Source of the DNA: Bacillota bacterium
GTDB lineage: Bacteria; Bacillota; UBA4882; JAAYXC01
Direction of reading: 5' to 3'
DNA: 6,954 nucleotides
Assembly (NCBI GenBank): GCA_012516115.1
Contig: JAAYXC010000100.1
Location: 1-6,954 of the forward strand
In this document: positions 5,362-6,954 of the stretch, piece after piece
How positions within the stretch are numbered: the first letter of the stretch is position 1
Layout: each line of letters begins with the position of its first letter
The notes under the pieces: generated by a model
Database searches by the model: none
Seen by the model: the letters and a program-made list of their open reading frames with translations, nothing else
What the model was told of the DNA's origin: nothing
Program-made: the position numbers and the translations under genes

Positions 5362-6824
5362 CCATGCCCATCGAACAAGCATCCTCCATCGTCCAGCGCC
5401 TCTGGAACTACTGCCACGTTCTCCGCGACGACGGCGTCAGCTACGGGGACTACGTGGAGCAGTTGACCTATCTCATCTTCCTCAAGATGGCCGATGAGCA
5501 GGTCAAGTACCTCAACCGGCCCCGCATCATCCCCGAGGGCCTGGACTGGCCCAGCCTGCTGGCGCTGGATGGAGACGAACTTGAGACGCAGTACCGGCAC
5601 ATCTTGGAAGGATTGGCCAAACAAGGCGGCATGCTCGGCGTCATCTTCCGCAAGTCGCAGAACAAGATCCAGGATCCGGCCAAGCTGAAAAGGTTGATCG
5701 AGCTGATCGGCAGCGAGACCTGGAGCGGCATGGACATCGATCTCAAGGGCGAGATCTACGAAGGTTTGCTGCAAAAGAACGCCGAGGACGTCAAGAGCGG
5801 CGCCGGGCAATACTTCACCCCGCGGCCGCTGATCAAGGCGATCGTCGAGTGCGTGAGGCCCGAACCCGGGCAGACGATCTGCGATCCGGCCTGCGGCACC
5901 GGGGGTTTCTTCCTGGCGGCGCACGACTACATCGCCCACCATTATCAGCTCGACAAGGAACAGAAGCGGTTTCTGAAATGCAATACCTTCAAGGGCTGGG
6001 AGATCGTGGACGCCACGGCCCGGCTTTGCGTCATGAACCTGTATCTGCACGGGATCGGCGACATGGAGAGTCCCATCGTGGTGGGCGACAGCCTGATGGC
6101 CGACCCGGGCGAGCGGTTCGACCTGGTCCTCACCAATCCGCCCTTTGGCAAGAAGAGCAGCATCACCGTGGTCAACGGCGAAGGCAAGGCCGACCGGGAA
6201 TCGATCACCTACGAGCGCCAGGACTTCTGGGCCACCACCTCCAACAAGCAACTCAACTTCCTCCAGCACGTCAAGACGCTCCTGAAGATCAACGGCCGGG
6301 CGGCCATCGTGGTACCGGACAACGTGCTCTTTGAAGGCGGCGCGGGCGAGACGGTGCGGCGCAGACTCCTCGCCGAGTGCGACGTGCATACGCTGCTCAG
6401 GCTGCCGACCGGCATTTTCTACGCCCAGGGTGTCAAGGCGAACGTGCTCTTCTTCGATCGCAAGCCGGCCCGTGAGCGACCCTGGACCGAACGGCTCTGG
6501 ATCTACGACCTGCGGACCAACAAGCATTTCACCCTCAAGACAAACCCGCTGCGGTACGAAGACCTGCAGGATTTCATCAAGTGTTATCACCCGGAAAACC
6601 GATACGACCGGGAAGAGACCGAGCGGTTCAAGGCTTTTACCTACGAGGATCTCATGCAGCGGGACAAGCTCAGCCTGGATATTACCTGGCTCAAGGACGA
6701 GAGCCTTGAGGACACGGAGAATCTGCCTGATCCGGATACGATCGCGGCGGAGATCGTGGAGAACCTGCAGGCGGCGTTGGAGCAGTTTGCTGCTGTTTAT
6801 GAGGAGCTTGAGGGTGGGAAGTGA
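5358..6824 (+). CDS. hsdM: Type I restriction-modification DNA methyltransferase subunit (HsdM)
   Basis: HsdM transfers a methyl group from S-adenosylmethionine to adenine N6 in the site chosen by HsdS; two copies join one HsdS, and HsdR joins to make the restricting complex. From the TTG start there are 488 residues, close to EcoAI HsdM. The N-terminal helical domain (about 8-130) has the family-typical VQRLWNYCHVLRDDG. The catalytic domain has GQYFTPRPL (150-158), the cofactor-binding DPACGTGGF (176-184) and the catalytic NPPF (260-263), the N-P-P-F form of an adenine N6 methylase. A helical C-terminus (about 455-488) is expected to contact HsdS. All catalytic motifs are intact. Codons are strongly GC-rich, unlike the hsdS recognition domains. 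The start is either TTG 5358, overlapping the hsdS stop and well placed from the ribosome site, or ATG 5364, two codons later. The difference does not affect any domain. Confidence 0.96.
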   Translation: MTMPIEQASSIVQRLWNYCHVLRDDGVSYGDYVEQLTYLIFLKMADEQVKYLNRPRIIPEGLDWPSLLALDGDELETQYRHILEGLAKQGGMLGVIFRKSQNKIQDPAKLKRLIELIGSETWSGMDIDLKGEIYEGLLQKNAEDVKSGAGQYFTPRPLIKAIVECVRPEPGQTICDPACGTGGFFLAAHDYIAHHYQLDKEQKRFLKCNTFKGWEIVDATARLCVMNLYLHGIGDMESPIVVGDSLMADPGERFDLVLTNPPFGKKSSITVVNGEGKADRESITYERQDFWATTSNKQLNFLQHVKTLLKINGRAAIVVPDNVLFEGGAGETVRRRLLAECDVHTLLRLPTGIFYAQGVKANVLFFDRKPARERPWTERLWIYDLRTNKHFTLKTNPLRYEDLQDFIKCYHPENRYDREETERFKAFTYEDLMQRDKLSLDITWLKDESLEDTENLPDPDTIAAEIVENLQAALEQFAAVYEELEGGK

Positions 6825-6904
6825 GTATGTAATGGGGCCATACAACGAATAGCAAAAGGGCAATTACGGCCCTATCTCTAGGTAGTAAAAACTGGAGGAA
6901 TTTA
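6825..6904. other. Short gap between hsdM and the next gene
   Basis: These 80 bases contain no gene. AGGGC (6857-6861) can pair with GCCCT (6869-6873) over a 7-base loop, but no T-run follows, so I do not call a terminator. With no clear terminator or promoter, the gene at 6905 may be read from the hsd transcript. Confidence 0.45.
6894..6900 (+). promoter_or_regulatory. Strong Shine-Dalgarno sequence
   Basis: GGAGGAA ends four bases before ATG 6905, leaving six bases between the GGAGG core and the start codon. It is the best ribosome site in the window and the main reason to believe the gene that follows. Confidence 0.75.
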
Positions 6905-6954
6905 ATGGAGAAAGTAGATTTACTTGTAAATTATAATTTAACACTACATATCGA
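6905..6954 (+). CDS. Start of an unidentified gene (3' end outside window)
   Basis: ATG 6905 follows an excellent ribosome site and opens a frame that remains open to the window edge: MEKVDLLVNYNLTLHI. Sixteen residues are too few to identify it. The K-V-D-L-L-V start followed by a second short hydrophobic strand would fit the first beta-strands of a metal-dependent amidohydrolase (typically DLLIKNxxxLT), but this is only a resemblance. The segment is far more AT-rich than hsdM, so the gene may have a different origin. The gap of 80 bases on the same strand would allow co-transcription with the hsd genes, and many type I loci carry extra genes, so its identity matters for reading the locus. 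Confidence 0.6.
   Translation, partial: MEKVDLLVNYNLTLHI

Noticed and set aside
5328..6863. A 511-codon open frame on the - strand covering the whole of hsdM
   Set aside because: It mirrors a GC-rich gene with intact methylase motifs, has no recognisable domain, and is rich in the V, L, D, H pattern produced by antisense reading of GC-rich codons.

Overview
The window holds one complete type I restriction-modification operon, hsdR-hsdS-hsdM, all on the + strand from about 1106 to 6824. The three genes form one tight unit. hsdR and hsdS overlap by 4 bases (ATGA, 3853-3856), and hsdS and hsdM overlap by 4 bases if the TTG start of hsdM is used (TTGA, 5358-5361). HsdM supplies the S-adenosylmethionine-dependent adenine methyltransferase. 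HsdS supplies two different target-recognition domains that choose the two halves of the recognition site. HsdR supplies the nuclease and the ATP-driven translocase. The EcoEI-type C-terminal region of HsdR, together with the protein lengths, places the system near the type IB (EcoAI/EcoEI-like) group. S lying between R and M is less usual than R-M-S or M-S-R.

Left of the operon is a patchy, gene-poor stretch. Positions 2-106 read as the last 34 codons of a transposase whose C-terminus resembles the IS110 family. Facing it on the - strand (about 408 to 49) is a small helical protein resembling the DUF6809-type proteins of Firmicutes. Its similarity stops close to the point where the insertion-sequence tail would end, so it looks truncated by the insertion. 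Positions 535-1105 show no convincing gene. They hold a cluster of GC-rich hairpins (611-777), a short stretch resembling a dispersed intergenic repeat (873-910), and an inverted repeat just upstream of hsdR (1071-1088).

Right of hsdM, after an 80-base gap, a new AT-rich gene begins at 6905 behind a very good Shine-Dalgarno sequence and runs off the window after 16 codons.

Base composition is mosaic. hsdM and most of hsdR are GC-rich (one 60-base block of hsdM counts 68% GC). The recognition domains of hsdS are AT-rich (27% and 38% in two counted blocks), with a GC-richer conserved segment between them, as expected when recognition domains are exchanged between alleles. The host cannot be named. 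The DUF6809-like protein and the strong GGAGG ribosome site hint at a moderately GC-rich Firmicute, but this is an inference from little evidence.
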